From Novosphingobium barchaimii LL02 (GTDB lineage Bacteria; Pseudomonadota; Alphaproteobacteria; Sphingomonadales; Sphingomonadaceae), in the NCBI RefSeq assembly GCF_001046635.1, contig NZ_KQ130454.1, positions 689,501-753,500 of the forward strand: a stretch of 64,000 nucleotides of DNA, in the 5' to 3' direction. Under the pieces are notes generated by a model. It was not told the DNA's origin. It saw only the letters and a program-made list of their open reading frames with translations, and did not search any database. Shown here piece by piece: positions 18,468-28,366 of the stretch. Each line of letters begins with the position of its first letter. The stretch's first letter is position 1. The position numbers and the translations under genes are program-made.

Positions 18468-19448
18468 ATGCCCGAAAACATGACCCCCGCAAGCAAGGTA
18501 CTCGACCGGGTTCTCGTCCTGGAAATGGTGCGCGTCACCGAAGCCGCGGCCATTGCCGCGTCCTACCTCATCGGCCGCGGAGACGAGAAGGCGGCCGATC
18601 ATGCCGCCGTCGAAGCGATGCGCAAGGCCTTCGACGAACTCTATATGGACGGTACCGTCGTGATTGGCGAGGGGGAACGCGACGAAGCGCCGATGCTCTT
18701 CATTGGTGAAAAGGTCGGCGGCGCGCCGGGTACGGGGCCGAAGATCGACATCGCGCTCGATCCGCTGGAAGGCACCACGATCGCCGCCAAGGCCGGCCCC
18801 AATTCGATGGCGGTGCTGGCGGCAGCGGAACAAGGCGGCCTGCTCAACGCGCCCGATGTCTACATGGACAAGCTGGCAGTGGGCCCGGGCTACCCGGACG
18901 GCATCATCGACCTGGCCAGGACCCCCACCGAGAACGTGACGGCGGTGGCGGCGGCCAAGGGCGTGAAGCCGGCCGACATCATCGTCTGCGTCCTCGACCG
19001 CCCGCGTCACGAGGCGCTGATCGCCGAACTGCGCAGCATCGGCTGCGGCGTCGTGCTGATCGGCGACGGCGACGTCGCGGGCGTGATTGCGGTGACCGAC
19101 GAAGACACCACGATCGACATGTACATGGGTTCGGGCGGCGCGCCCGAAGGCGTGCTGGCCGCGGCGGCGCTGCGCTGCGTGGGCGGCCAGTTCAACGGCC
19201 GCCTGGTGTTCCGCAACGAGGACGAGCGTCTGCGCGCCCGCAAGTGGGGCATCGAGGACCTGAACAAGATCTACAAGCTGGAAGACCTCGCCAAGGGGGA
19301 CTGCATCTTCGCGGCCACCGGCGTGACCAGCGGTTCGCTGCTGCAAGGCGTCAAGCACCGCAAGGGCGGCAGGATGACGACAGAGAGTGTGGTGATGCGC
19401 GCCAGTTCGGGCACCGTGCGCTGGATCAGGGGCGAACACCGCACCTGA
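18468..19448 (+). CDS. glpX: Class II fructose-1,6-bisphosphatase
   Basis: Gluconeogenic phosphatase removing the 1-phosphate of fructose 1,6-bisphosphate; Mn-dependent, of the Li-sensitive phosphatase fold. The 326-residue protein shows VVIGEGERDEAPML and IALDPLEGTT, the metal-binding Asp/Glu segments of GlpX, and GSGGAPEGVLAAAALRC, the typical late signature. The ATG at 18468 follows CCGGAG. It lies near hom, a common neighbourhood in sphingomonads as far as I recall. With no FbaB or class I FBPase gene in view, it may be the main FBPase, but that cannot be judged from this window. Confidence 0.95.
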   Translation: MPENMTPASKVLDRVLVLEMVRVTEAAAIAASYLIGRGDEKAADHAAVEAMRKAFDELYMDGTVVIGEGERDEAPMLFIGEKVGGAPGTGPKIDIALDPLEGTTIAAKAGPNSMAVLAAAEQGGLLNAPDVYMDKLAVGPGYPDGIIDLARTPTENVTAVAAAKGVKPADIIVCVLDRPRHEALIAELRSIGCGVVLIGDGDVAGVIAVTDEDTTIDMYMGSGGAPEGVLAAAALRCVGGQFNGRLVFRNEDERLRARKWGIEDLNKIYKLEDLAKGDCIFAATGVTSGSLLQGVKHRKGGRMTTESVVMRASSGTVRWIRGEHRT

Positions 19449-19475
19449 TTGATGCAAGCTACTGGCAGGAAACGC

Positions 19476-19513
19476 GAAAGGCCGGATCCGGGGCGCCTCG
19501 GGTCCGGCCTTTC
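19476..19513 (+). terminator. Terminator downstream of glpX
   Basis: A long stem pairing GAAAGGCCGGATCC (19476-19489) with GGGTCCGGCCTTTC, one G-U pair, around a ~10-base loop, followed by ACTTTTG. It lies 27 bases after the glpX stop and before prs. Confidence 0.75.
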
Positions 19514-19635
19514 ACTTTTGCGAGTCCCGCCGCGGAGCGGTGAAAAACCGCCTCCCACTATTGCAATCGCATGACGCATCACTACAGGGCGGGCGCCATC
19601 GACCGTCCGTCCAGGAACCGTCACGGGGATTCGCC

Positions 19636-20571
<936 letters not shown>

Positions 20572-20612
20572 GGCAAGGCGGGAAGGCTTCCCTCCCGCTA
20601 CAAACCATTTTC

Positions 20613-20648
20613 AAAACCCAGGGCAGTTTACGCTGCTCTGGGTTTTTT
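20613..20648 (+). terminator. Rho-independent terminator of prs
   Basis: The stem AAAACCCAGGGCAG / CTGCTCTGGGTTTT has a short TTTACG loop and continues into TTTTCTTTT. It lies 42 bases after the prs stop, facing the convergent AraC gene. Confidence 0.85.
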
Positions 20649-20671
20649 CTTTTGCAAGACCAAGGCCGCTC

Positions 20672-21616
20672 TCACTCCCAGGGCCGGCTCTGGCCAGGCT
20701 CTATCCGGTGCAGCGCTTCCAGCCGGCGGGCCTGGCGCGATTCCAGCGCAAGCGTGAGGATCGGCTGCGGCGTCTTGACGAACTGACGCGGCGACATGCC
20801 GAACAATTCCGTGAATTCATGGATCAGGTGGCTTTCGTCGTAATAGCGCAGGGCGATCTCTTCTCCCTCACGCGCATCGGCGACGCCGCGCAGGTGGCTT
20901 GCCATGTCGAGCGCACGGGCGCGGCGCAGCACCTGCTTGGGCGCCATGCCGAAATCACGGCTGACCACACGTTCGAGCTTGCGCCGCTCAACCCCGCATT
21001 CAGCGGCCGCATCGCTTACCGACATGCCTGGGTCACGGAAGGTGATCTCCTCAAATCGCGACGAGATGGGGTCTGGCAGGCTGCCGCCCAGATGCTCCAC
21101 CCGTTTGCGCAGCTGGCCTTCGAGCGATTCCAGCCATTCCTCGGAGGAGGCATCCGGCGCGAACAGATCCAGCAGCCGGTCCGAAGGCGTGCCTACGACA
21201 CCCGAGGGCACCAGCCGGTCGATGAAATCCCCCACGCGGGGCCCTTGGAGCGCAGTGCATGCACCGGGGCGGATCGCCATGCCGATGCTGGTGAAGCTGC
21301 CGGTGACGGAAACTGGCATCCGGCGCGATTGCGGGCCGAAGAAGATCGCCGCCCGTCCATAGCGCTCTGTCCCGGTCGCGGCTTCGGCGGTCCACTCTCC
21401 GGCCAGTTGGATACGGACGCAGGCCGTGTCGTTGAACAACCCGCACGACAGTGTGTAGTCGGCCGGCGCCTGGACTATCGTGACATACAAACGCGCGATC
21501 CATGGAGCCAGGTCCGCCGCCGGTGCTCGGTTGTACGACAGGGGTTGCCCGTCCCTTGTGATGCCCTGTTGCGGCGCGATCGTAGAATCTACCGCAGGGC
21601 TGTTCTTACGCTGCAT
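20672..21616 (-). CDS. AraC family transcriptional regulator
   Basis: 314-residue DNA-binding regulator. The N-terminal ~190 residues form a sensor domain of unknown ligand (with GPQSRRMPVSVTGSFTSIGM resembling the DUF6597-type cupin region). The C-terminal ~100 residues are an AraC helix-turn-helix pair: MSVSDAAAECGVERRKLERVVSR as the first recognition unit and YDESHLIHEFTELFGMSPRQFVK as the second, with the typical FGMSPRQF ending. I chose the ATG at 21616; the frame is open to 21664. The gene is convergent with prs and divergent from hisN, so its target is unclear. Confidence 0.85.
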   Translation of the reverse strand: MQRKNSPAVDSTIAPQQGITRDGQPLSYNRAPAADLAPWIARLYVTIVQAPADYTLSCGLFNDTACVRIQLAGEWTAEAATGTERYGRAAIFFGPQSRRMPVSVTGSFTSIGMAIRPGACTALQGPRVGDFIDRLVPSGVVGTPSDRLLDLFAPDASSEEWLESLEGQLRKRVEHLGGSLPDPISSRFEEITFRDPGMSVSDAAAECGVERRKLERVVSRDFGMAPKQVLRRARALDMASHLRGVADAREGEEIALRYYDESHLIHEFTELFGMSPRQFVKTPQPILTLALESRQARRLEALHRIEPGQSRPWE

Positions 21617-21784
21617 GCCCACTCTTGCTGCGAATGCCCAAACACCGCGATACTTGCGCCGCAAAGGCGCGGCAATGCACGAAAAACCACAAGTGCTGTT
21701 AGATTCCTGATATTATTTTACAGGTCCGCCGGTTTCAAACCTGTAACCTTGACCATACGGGCGCCGGGAAGGCACAGCAGCGCG

Positions 21785-22570
21785 ATGAAGATCGAACAGG
21801 ATATCGCCCTTGCCCTCCGCCTTGCCGACGCAGCGGGAGAAGCGATTCGCCCCCACTTCCGCACGGGCATCGGCGCCGAGCGCAAGCCCGACGCCTCGCC
21901 GGTGACGGTCGCCGACCGCGCCGCCGAAGAGGCCATGCGCCGCATCCTCAAGGCAGAAGTCCCGCGCGACACCATCATCGGCGAGGAATTCGGCACCGAG
22001 GAAGGGGCATCGAACCGGACCTGGGTGCTCGATCCGATCGACGGCACCGTCTCGTTCATCGGCGGACGCCCGATCTTCGGCACCCTGATCGCGCTGCTGG
22101 TGGATGGCTGGCCGGTGCTGGGCATTATCGACCAGCCGATCCTGAGGGAACGCTGGGTCGGCGCCAGCGGCTACGCCACCACTTTCAACGGCCGCGAGGT
22201 CCGCACCCGCCCCTGCCGCGAGCTTTCCGAGATGATGCTCGCCACCACCGGCCCGCAATACTTCGACGAGCACGAGGGCCAGCACTTCATGACGCTTGCG
22301 GCCAAGACGGACCACAAGCGCATGATGATGGGGGGTGACTGTTATAACTATGGCCTCCTCGCCAGCGGCCACATCGACCTCGTCTGCGAAGCGGGCCTCA
22401 AGCTGCACGACTGGGCGGCGCTGGTGCCGGTCGTCGAAGGCGCCGGCGGGACCATGTGCGACTGGAACGGCGAGCCGCTCAACATCGAATCGGACGGTCA
22501 TGTCCTCGCGATCGGCGATCCAGCACGGCTGGAGGACGTCGTCGAGGCGATGGCCTGCCATCACCACTGA
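21785..22570 (+). CDS. hisN: Histidinol-phosphatase, inositol monophosphatase family
   Basis: 261-residue metal-dependent phosphatase with all IMPase-superfamily motifs: GEEFG as motif A, WVLDPIDGT as motif B and KLHDWAALVPVVEGAGG as motif C. Sequence features (AGEAIRPHFR near the start, IFGTLIALL after motif B, GGDCYNYGLLASG before motif C) match the alphaproteobacterial HisN group that dephosphorylates histidinol phosphate. A CysQ or inositol phosphatase role is the alternative. The next gene starts 4 bases after its stop, so they are co-transcribed. Confidence 0.87.
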   Translation: MKIEQDIALALRLADAAGEAIRPHFRTGIGAERKPDASPVTVADRAAEEAMRRILKAEVPRDTIIGEEFGTEEGASNRTWVLDPIDGTVSFIGGRPIFGTLIALLVDGWPVLGIIDQPILRERWVGASGYATTFNGREVRTRPCRELSEMMLATTGPQYFDEHEGQHFMTLAAKTDHKRMMMGGDCYNYGLLASGHIDLVCEAGLKLHDWAALVPVVEGAGGTMCDWNGEPLNIESDGHVLAIGDPARLEDVVEAMACHHH

Positions 22571-22574
22571 GAAC

Positions 22575-23000
22575 ATGACGCACGCCCTGCGGCTGTTCGT
22601 CTACGGCACCCTGCAACCCCGCGCCGGGACGCAGATGGGCGACTGGCTGGCGGCGCGTCTGGTCCGCAGCGATCAGGCGACGATACCCGGACGCCTCTAC
22701 GGCATTCACGGCGGCAGCGGCTGGTTTCCGGCGCTGCTGCCTGCCTCGGGCGATGAGATTGTACATGGCACCTTATGCACCGTGCGGCTGGAGGCGGGCG
22801 ATCTGGCGCTGCTGGACCGTTATGAAGGCGCGGAGTACCGCCGCGAGGCCGCTACCGCCCGGATCGCATCCGGGGGAGAGGTCTCCGCGCAGGTCTATCT
22901 CTGGTGCGCCGCCTTGCCGCCCGGAGCGCCGGTGATCCCCGGCGGCGACTTCCTCGACTGGCTGCGCACCGGCCACCGCAAGGCTTTCTCCGCCTTGTAA
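22575..23000 (+). CDS. Gamma-glutamylcyclotransferase-like (AIG2/GGCT fold) protein
   Basis: 141-residue protein of the GGCT fold. It opens with LFVYGTLQP, the YGTL substrate loop of the family, and has LLDRYEGAEYRRE with the conserved catalytic-type glutamate. Members cyclise gamma-glutamyl amines or glutathione derivatives; the exact substrate cannot be read here. It follows hisN by 4 bases and lies 159 bases before rpmI. Confidence 0.85.
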   Translation: MTHALRLFVYGTLQPRAGTQMGDWLAARLVRSDQATIPGRLYGIHGGSGWFPALLPASGDEIVHGTLCTVRLEAGDLALLDRYEGAEYRREAATARIASGGEVSAQVYLWCAALPPGAPVIPGGDFLDWLRTGHRKAFSAL

Positions 23001-23159
23001 GGCGCCGGGTGCGTACAGCGCTTGCCTTTCGCCTTCCTCCCCACTAAGGGCCGGCGCTTCAATCGACACGGATGAGTCTTTTCAAAGAGATTCGCGGGTC
23101 GGCCTGGCGAAAAGGGCTGCCATGGCCGACGGGACGTGTCCCTGACAAAGGAGACGCAA

Positions 23160-23363
23160 ATGCCCAAACTGAAGACCAAGAGCGGCGTGAAGAAGCGCTT
23201 TCGCCTCACCGCGACCGGCAAGATCAAGCACGGCGTGGCCGGCAAGCGTCACCGCTTGATGAACCACAACGGTAAGTACATCCGCCAGAATCGCCGCACC
23301 GACGTCATTTCTGACGCCGACGCGAAGACGATCAAGAAGTGGGCGCCCTACGGGCTCAACTGA
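23160..23363 (+). CDS. rpmI: 50S ribosomal protein L35
   Basis: 67-residue basic protein (MPKLKTKSGVKKRFRLTATG...), the standard L35 length and sequence, with the C-terminal WAPYGLN. The ATG at 23160 follows AAAGGAGACGCAA. It is the first gene of rpmI-rplT; infC, which often precedes them, is not here. In some bacteria L20 represses this operon through the leader mRNA; the 159-base leader would allow that, but I could not identify a binding site. Confidence 0.97.
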   Translation: MPKLKTKSGVKKRFRLTATGKIKHGVAGKRHRLMNHNGKYIRQNRRTDVISDADAKTIKKWAPYGLN

Positions 23364-23376
23364 GGAGTACTAACCA

Positions 23377-23742
23377 ATGAGCCGTATCAAAAGGGGTGTA
23401 ACCACCCGCGCCAAGCACAAGCGTATTCTCGAGCAGGCCAAGGGCTACCGTGGCCGCCGCAAGAATACGATCCGCGTCGCTCGCCAGGCTGTCGAAAAGG
23501 CCGGCCAGTATGCGTATCGTGACCGCAAGATCAAGAAGCGCACTTTCCGCGCTCTCTGGATCCAGCGCATCAACGCGGCTGTCCGCGCTGAAGGCCTGAC
23601 CTACTCGCAGTTCATCCACGGCACCAAGCTTGCCGGGATCGAACTGGACCGCAAGACCATGGCCGACCTTGCCATGAACGAAGGCGGCGTGTTCAGCACC
23701 GTCATCGCTCAGGCGAAGGCAGCCCTGCCCACAGCGGCGTAA
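23377..23742 (+). CDS. rplT: 50S ribosomal protein L20
   Basis: 121-residue assembly protein of the large subunit that binds 23S rRNA early. It begins [29 protein letters not shown], the highly conserved rRNA-binding N-terminus, and has the usual RKTMADLAM segment near the end. It starts 13 bases after rpmI behind GAGGAGT. Confidence 0.97.
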   Translation: MSRIKRGVTTRAKHKRILEQAKGYRGRRKNTIRVARQAVEKAGQYAYRDRKIKKRTFRALWIQRINAAVRAEGLTYSQFIHGTKLAGIELDRKTMADLAMNEGGVFSTVIAQAKAALPTAA

Positions 23743-23770
23743 CAACGCCGCTCGCGCTTGCAGCGTGATG

Positions 23771-23808
23771 AAAAGGGCGCGGATGGCATATGCCGTTCGC
23801 GCCCTTTT
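23771..23808 (+). terminator. Terminator or attenuator between rplT and pheS
   Basis: The 11-bp stem AAAAGGGCGCG / CGCGCCCTTTT encloses a second small palindrome (GGCATATGCC). The T-run is part of the stem, ending CCCTTTTCG. It lies 28 bases after rplT and 111 before pheS, so it probably separates ribosomal-protein transcription from pheST or lowers read-through. Confidence 0.75.
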
Positions 23809-23919
23809 CGCGTCTGGGCGTTCCACTATCGCATCGTCCCCTCTTCCGTTGCGATCCGCGCCCCTTCTCCCTAAGGAGCACGGCATCGAATATTCCCTAA
23901 TCAAGCAGGCGGACGACCA

Positions 23920-25035
23920 GTGGACTATGCAGCAACCGGCCAGGAGGCGCTCTCGCGGATAGCGGGCGCTGACGATCTCGATACGCTGGAGTCCCTGCGC
24001 ATCGAATTTCTGGGCAAGCAGGGCTCGATCTCCGGCCTGCTCAAGACGCTGGGCAAGCTCGATCCCGAGGAACGCAAGATCGAAGGCCCCAAGATTCAGG
24101 GCCTGCGCGAAAGTGTGACCGAGGCCCTTGCCGCCCGAAAGGACGCGCTGGAAACCGCCGCGCTCGACGCGCGCCTTGCTGCCGAGACGATCGACCTCTC
24201 GCTCCCCGCCCCGGCCAGCCCACGCGGCGCCGTCCACCCGATCTCTCAGGTGATGGATGAACTGGCGGAAGTCTTTGCTGACCTCGGCTTCGCCGTCGCC
24301 ACCGGGCCCGAGATCGAGGACGACTGGCACAACTTCACCGCGCTCAACATGCCGGAAAGCCACCCGGCCCGCGCGATGCATGACACCTTCTACTTCCCGG
24401 ACAGGAACGAAGCCGGCCGCGAGATGCTGCTGCGCACGCATACCTCGCCGGTGCAGATCCGCTCGATGATCGAGACGGCGAAAGCCAATCCGGGCGGCGC
24501 CCCGCTGCGCATCGTCGCGCCGGGCCGCGTGTACCGTTCGGACAGCGACGCCACCCACACCCCGATGTTCCATCAGATCGAGGGCCTGGTCATCGACAAG
24601 GGCATCCACCTGGGCCATCTGAAGTGGACGCTGGAGGCCTTCCTCAAGGCCTTTTTCGAGCGCGACGATATCGTCCTGCGCCTGCGCCCCAGCTACTTTC
24701 CCTTCACCGAGCCTTCGATCGAGGTCGATGTCGGCTACTCCAGCACCGGGGGGCGCCGCGTGGTGGGCGGTTCGGGCGATGCGCCGGGCCATGCCTGGAT
24801 GGAAGTGCTGGGCAGCGGCATGGTCAACCGCCACGTCGTTACGGCGGGAGGTTTCGATCCCGACGAATGGCAGGGCTTCGCCTTCGGCATCGGCGTCGAC
24901 CGACTTGCCATGCTGAAATACGGCATGGACGATCTGCGCGCCTTCTTCGACGGCGATGTGCGCTGGCTCTCCCACTACGGATTCTCCGCCCTCGACGTGC
25001 CGACCCTTTCGGGCGGCGTTGGCACGCCGGTCTGA
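23920..25035 (+). CDS. pheS: Phenylalanine--tRNA ligase subunit alpha
   Basis: Catalytic alpha subunit of the alpha2-beta2 enzyme charging tRNA-Phe. The 371 residues comprise an N-terminal coiled coil (about 1-95) and a class II catalytic domain with motif 1 around [19 protein letters not shown], motif 2 [12 protein letters not shown], and motif 3 with [17 protein letters not shown]. It starts with a GTG at 23920, which gives the usual N-terminus; GGCGGA lies nearby and no in-frame ATG is available. pheT follows by 17 bases. Confidence 0.95.
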   Translation: MDYAATGQEALSRIAGADDLDTLESLRIEFLGKQGSISGLLKTLGKLDPEERKIEGPKIQGLRESVTEALAARKDALETAALDARLAAETIDLSLPAPASPRGAVHPISQVMDELAEVFADLGFAVATGPEIEDDWHNFTALNMPESHPARAMHDTFYFPDRNEAGREMLLRTHTSPVQIRSMIETAKANPGGAPLRIVAPGRVYRSDSDATHTPMFHQIEGLVIDKGIHLGHLKWTLEAFLKAFFERDDIVLRLRPSYFPFTEPSIEVDVGYSSTGGRRVVGGSGDAPGHAWMEVLGSGMVNRHVVTAGGFDPDEWQGFAFGIGVDRLAMLKYGMDDLRAFFDGDVRWLSHYGFSALDVPTLSGGVGTPV

Positions 25036-25052
25036 GCGGAAAGGATATTTAG

Positions 25053-27446
25053 ATGAAGTTCTCGCTCTCCTGGCTCAAGCAGTACCTGGAAACCGATGCG
25101 ACGATCGAGCAGATCGCCGCCACTCTCAACGCCATCGGCCTTGAAGTCGAAGGCATCGAGGACCCGGCCGAGAAGCTGGAAGGCTTCCGCGTCGCCAAGG
25201 TGCTGACAGCCGCGCGCCATCCCGATGCGGACAAACTGCAGGTCCTTTCCGTCGATACGGGTGACGGCGCGCCGCTGCAGGTCGTGTGCGGCGCCCCCAA
25301 TGCCCGCGCCGGCATGATCGGCGTGCTGGGCCTGCCCGGCGCGACGGTGCCGGCCAACGGCATGGTGCTCAAGAAGTCGGCGATTCGCGGTGTCGAATCG
25401 AACGGCATGATGTGCTCTACCCGCGAGCTGGAACTGGGCGAGGACCACGACGGCATCATCGAACTGCCCGAGGACGCGCCCATCGGCACGCCCTTCGCGC
25501 AGTATCATGGCGCCGACCCGGTCATCGACGTGGCGATCACCCCCAACCGGCCGGACTGCATGGGCCTTTATGGCATCGCCCGCGATCTTGCGGCGGCCGG
25601 CATCGGCACGCTCAATCCGCTTCCGGTCGAGGATATTCCCGGCACCTTCCCCTGCCCGGTCGAGGTCCGCACCGATGACGCCGAAGGCTGCCCGGCATTC
25701 TACGGCCGCGTCATCAAGGGCGTGAAGAACGGCCCTTCGCCGCAGTGGCTGCAGGATGCGCTGAAGTCCGCCGGTCAACGACCGATTTCGGCGCTGGTCG
25801 ATGCGACCAACTTCATCATGCTCGCCTTCGGGCGCCCGGCCCACGCCTATGACCTTGCGAAGCTGAGCGGCGCCGTCACCGCGCGGCGTGCGGGCGAGGG
25901 CGAGACGGTCGTCGCGCTGAACGAGAAGACCTACACCCTCGACGCCGAAATGACGGTGATCGCCGACGAGGCCGGCGCCCACGATATCGCGGGCATCATG
26001 GGCGGCCAGCATTCCGGATGCGGCGATGACACCGCCGACATCCTGCTCGAAATCGCCTACTTCGACCCCACCCGCATCGCGAAGACGGGCCGCAAGCTCA
26101 ACCTCACCTCCGATGCGCGTGGCCGCTTCGAGCGCGGGATCGACCCGCAGTTTCTCGACACCGGCATGGCGCTGCTGACCGGGCTGATCGTGAAGCTTTG
26201 CGGCGGTGAAGTGTCCGAAGTCGTGCGCGCGGGCGCGGCGCCAAGCACGCCCAGGATCGTCCACTTCGAGCCTTCGCTGGTCGCGAAGCTGGGCGGCGTC
26301 GCCGTCAACCCCGCCGAGCAGAAGCGCATCCTCGAAAGCCTCGGCTTCTCGGTGGTCGAGGCTGACGGCTGGGCGGTCACCGTCCCTGGCTGGCGCCCCG
26401 ACGTCGACGGCGCGCCCGACATCGTCGAGGAAATCGTGCGTATCCACGGCCTCGACAAGGTCGAGAGCGTGCCCCTGCCGCGCGCGGAAGGTGTGGCCCT
26501 GCCCACCGCCACGCCTGCGCAGACCCTTGAGCGCCGAGTGCGCCGCGCCGCTGCCGCGCGCGGGCTTCAGGAAGCCGTCACCTGGTCGTTCCTGCCCGAA
26601 GCGCCGGCGCTGGCATTTGCGGAAGGCGAGCCCTGGGTGCTTGCCAACCCGATCAGCGAGGACATGAAAGCCATGCGCCCATCGCTGCTGCCCGGCCTGC
26701 TGATGGCGGCCCGGCGCAACCTTGATCGCGGTGCGTCTGCCTTGCGCCTGTTCGAAATCGGCCGCCGCTATCTGCGCGGCCCGGGCGGAGCGAGCGACGA
26801 ACGCCTTGCGCTCGGTCTCGTGCTGGCGGGCGAAAAGACCCCGCGCGGCTGGGCGACTGGCAAGGCCGCTGCTTTTGACGCCTATGACGCCAAGGCCGAA
26901 GTCATGGCCCTGCTCGCCGAAGCCGGCGCGCCGGTCGACAAGCTGCAGGTCATGGGAGAGGCCGGCCCGCAGTTCCACCCCGGCCAGTCCGCCACCCTGC
27001 GCCTTGGCCCCAAGAACGTGCTGGCACGTTTCGGGATGCTGCATCCCAGGATCGCCAGGCAGTTCGACATCGACGGCCCTGTGGCTCTGGCCGAGATCTA
27101 TCTCGACGCCATTCCGGGCCGTAAGGGCGCGGCGACTTTCGCCCGCACCTCTTATGCGCCTCCTGCGCTGCAGGCGGTGACCCGCGATTACGCCTTCCTC
27201 GTCGCCGCCAGCCTGCCCGCCGCCGACCTCGTCCGCTCGGTGCAGGGCGCGGACAAGGTGAACATCGTCGCGGCCCGCCTTTTCGACGACTTCCGCGGAC
27301 AGGGCGTTCCCGAAGGCCAGAAGTCGCTCGCCCTCGAAGTCACGTTCCAGCCGCTCGAAAAGAGCTACAAGGACGAAGACCTCAAGGCGATCGGCGACAG
27401 GGTAACCGCCGCCGCCGCCAAGCTCGGCGCGGTCCTGCGGGGTTGA
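25053..27446 (+). CDS. pheT: Phenylalanine--tRNA ligase subunit beta
   Basis: 797-residue beta subunit, the normal bacterial length. Domains in order: N-terminal segment MKFSLSWLKQYLETDA, tRNA-binding OB fold at about 40-150 (VGxxxHPDADKLQVLSVDTG-like), B3/B4 editing domain at about 205-385, B5 domain at about 400-470, a class II synthetase-like core and the C-terminal FDX-ACB domain with LARDYAFL-like DYAFLVA. It follows pheS closely behind AAAGGATATTTAG and its stop directly abuts the next gene. Confidence 0.96.
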   Translation: MKFSLSWLKQYLETDATIEQIAATLNAIGLEVEGIEDPAEKLEGFRVAKVLTAARHPDADKLQVLSVDTGDGAPLQVVCGAPNARAGMIGVLGLPGATVPANGMVLKKSAIRGVESNGMMCSTRELELGEDHDGIIELPEDAPIGTPFAQYHGADPVIDVAITPNRPDCMGLYGIARDLAAAGIGTLNPLPVEDIPGTFPCPVEVRTDDAEGCPAFYGRVIKGVKNGPSPQWLQDALKSAGQRPISALVDATNFIMLAFGRPAHAYDLAKLSGAVTARRAGEGETVVALNEKTYTLDAEMTVIADEAGAHDIAGIMGGQHSGCGDDTADILLEIAYFDPTRIAKTGRKLNLTSDARGRFERGIDPQFLDTGMALLTGLIVKLCGGEVSEVVRAGAAPSTPRIVHFEPSLVAKLGGVAVNPAEQKRILESLGFSVVEADGWAVTVPGWRPDVDGAPDIVEEIVRIHGLDKVESVPLPRAEGVALPTATPAQTLERRVRRAAAARGLQEAVTWSFLPEAPALAFAEGEPWVLANPISEDMKAMRPSLLPGLLMAARRNLDRGASALRLFEIGRRYLRGPGGASDERLALGLVLAGEKTPRGWATGKAAAFDAYDAKAEVMALLAEAGAPVDKLQVMGEAGPQFHPGQSATLRLGPKNVLARFGMLHPRIARQFDIDGPVALAEIYLDAIPGRKGAATFARTSYAPPALQAVTRDYAFLVAASLPAADLVRSVQGADKVNIVAARLFDDFRGQGVPEGQKSLALEVTFQPLEKSYKDEDLKAIGDRVTAAAAKLGAVLRG

Positions 27447-27464
27447 ATGGACAGGAGATCGCCG

Positions 27465-28355
27465 GTGGCTGACATGGAATTCGTGACCATCTCTTCCGGC
27501 GATCTCACCGCCCGGATCAATCCGCTCGGGGCCGAGCTGTGGTCACTCACCGATCGTCAGGGCCGGGAGTACATGACCGATGCCGATCCGGCATTCTGGA
27601 CCGGCCACGCACCGCTGCTGTTCCCGATCGTCGGCGCCCTCAACGGCGACCGTTACCGCATCGACGGGCAGGAATACGAACTGGCCAAGCACGGCTTCGC
27701 ACGCCGCTCGATGTTCGAAATCGTCGAAGCCGGTCCGGCCCACGTGCGTTTCCGCCTGACCGACAGCGACGCGACGCGCCGCATCTACCCCTTCGCCTTC
27801 GTCCTCGACATGGCCTTCCGCCTGAGCGGCACTGAACTGCACATGCAGGCCACCGTCACCAACCCCGGCGAGGAAGCGCTGCCCTTCAGCTTCGGCTTCC
27901 ACCCCGCCTTCGCCTGGCCCCTGCCCGGCGGCGCGGCCAAGTCCGATCATGTGATCGCCTTCGAACACGACGAGCCCCAGCCCATCCGCCGCATCGAACC
28001 GGAAACCGGCCTCGTCTTGCCCGAGCCGGTCCGCACCCCCGTCGAAGGTCACCTCCTGCACCCCGAGGCCTCCCAGTTCGAGGCGGATGCGCTGATCTGG
28101 GACCATCTCGCCAGCCGCTCGCTGACTTTCGGAGCTGCCGGCGGCGCACAGCTCGCCATTGCCTTTCCCGACACGCCAATGCTGGGCATCTGGCAAAAGC
28201 CGGGCGCGGGCTACTTGTGCATCGAACCATGGCAAGGCATCGCCGACCCGCTCGGCTTCACCGGCGACTACCGCGAAAAACCGGGCGTGATCTCGCTGCA
28301 AGCAGGCGAGGCACGCAGCTTTCGCATGGATGTGGCCGCCCTCTCCGCTGATTGA
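27465..28355 (+). CDS. Aldose 1-epimerase family protein (LacX-like)
   Basis: Galactose-mutarotase-fold protein of about 296 residues. Visible features are LTARINPLGAELWSL, HGFARRSMFEIVE, SFGFHPAFAWPLPGG with the catalytic-type histidine, and a late CIEPWQGIADP segment with the conserved glutamate, as in the LacX group that isomerises the anomeric carbon of sugars or sugar phosphates. I chose the GTG at 27465 because AGGAG lies seven bases upstream; in-frame ATGs at 27447 (abutting the pheT stop) and 27474 are alternatives. It is followed by an SDR gene 11 bases later. Confidence 0.83.
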   Translation: MADMEFVTISSGDLTARINPLGAELWSLTDRQGREYMTDADPAFWTGHAPLLFPIVGALNGDRYRIDGQEYELAKHGFARRSMFEIVEAGPAHVRFRLTDSDATRRIYPFAFVLDMAFRLSGTELHMQATVTNPGEEALPFSFGFHPAFAWPLPGGAAKSDHVIAFEHDEPQPIRRIEPETGLVLPEPVRTPVEGHLLHPEASQFEADALIWDHLASRSLTFGAAGGAQLAIAFPDTPMLGIWQKPGAGYLCIEPWQGIADPLGFTGDYREKPGVISLQAGEARSFRMDVAALSAD

Positions 28356-28366
28356 AGGAGTATCCC

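Noticed and set aside
23765-23962. A leader peptide for pheST attenuation
   Set aside because: The small frame (MMKRARMAYAVRALFASG...) has no run of phenylalanine codons. The hairpin nearby reads as a simple terminator.
24975-27044. A 689-codon minus-strand frame opposite pheT
   Set aside because: pheT is complete and conserved on the plus strand; the antisense has no motifs.
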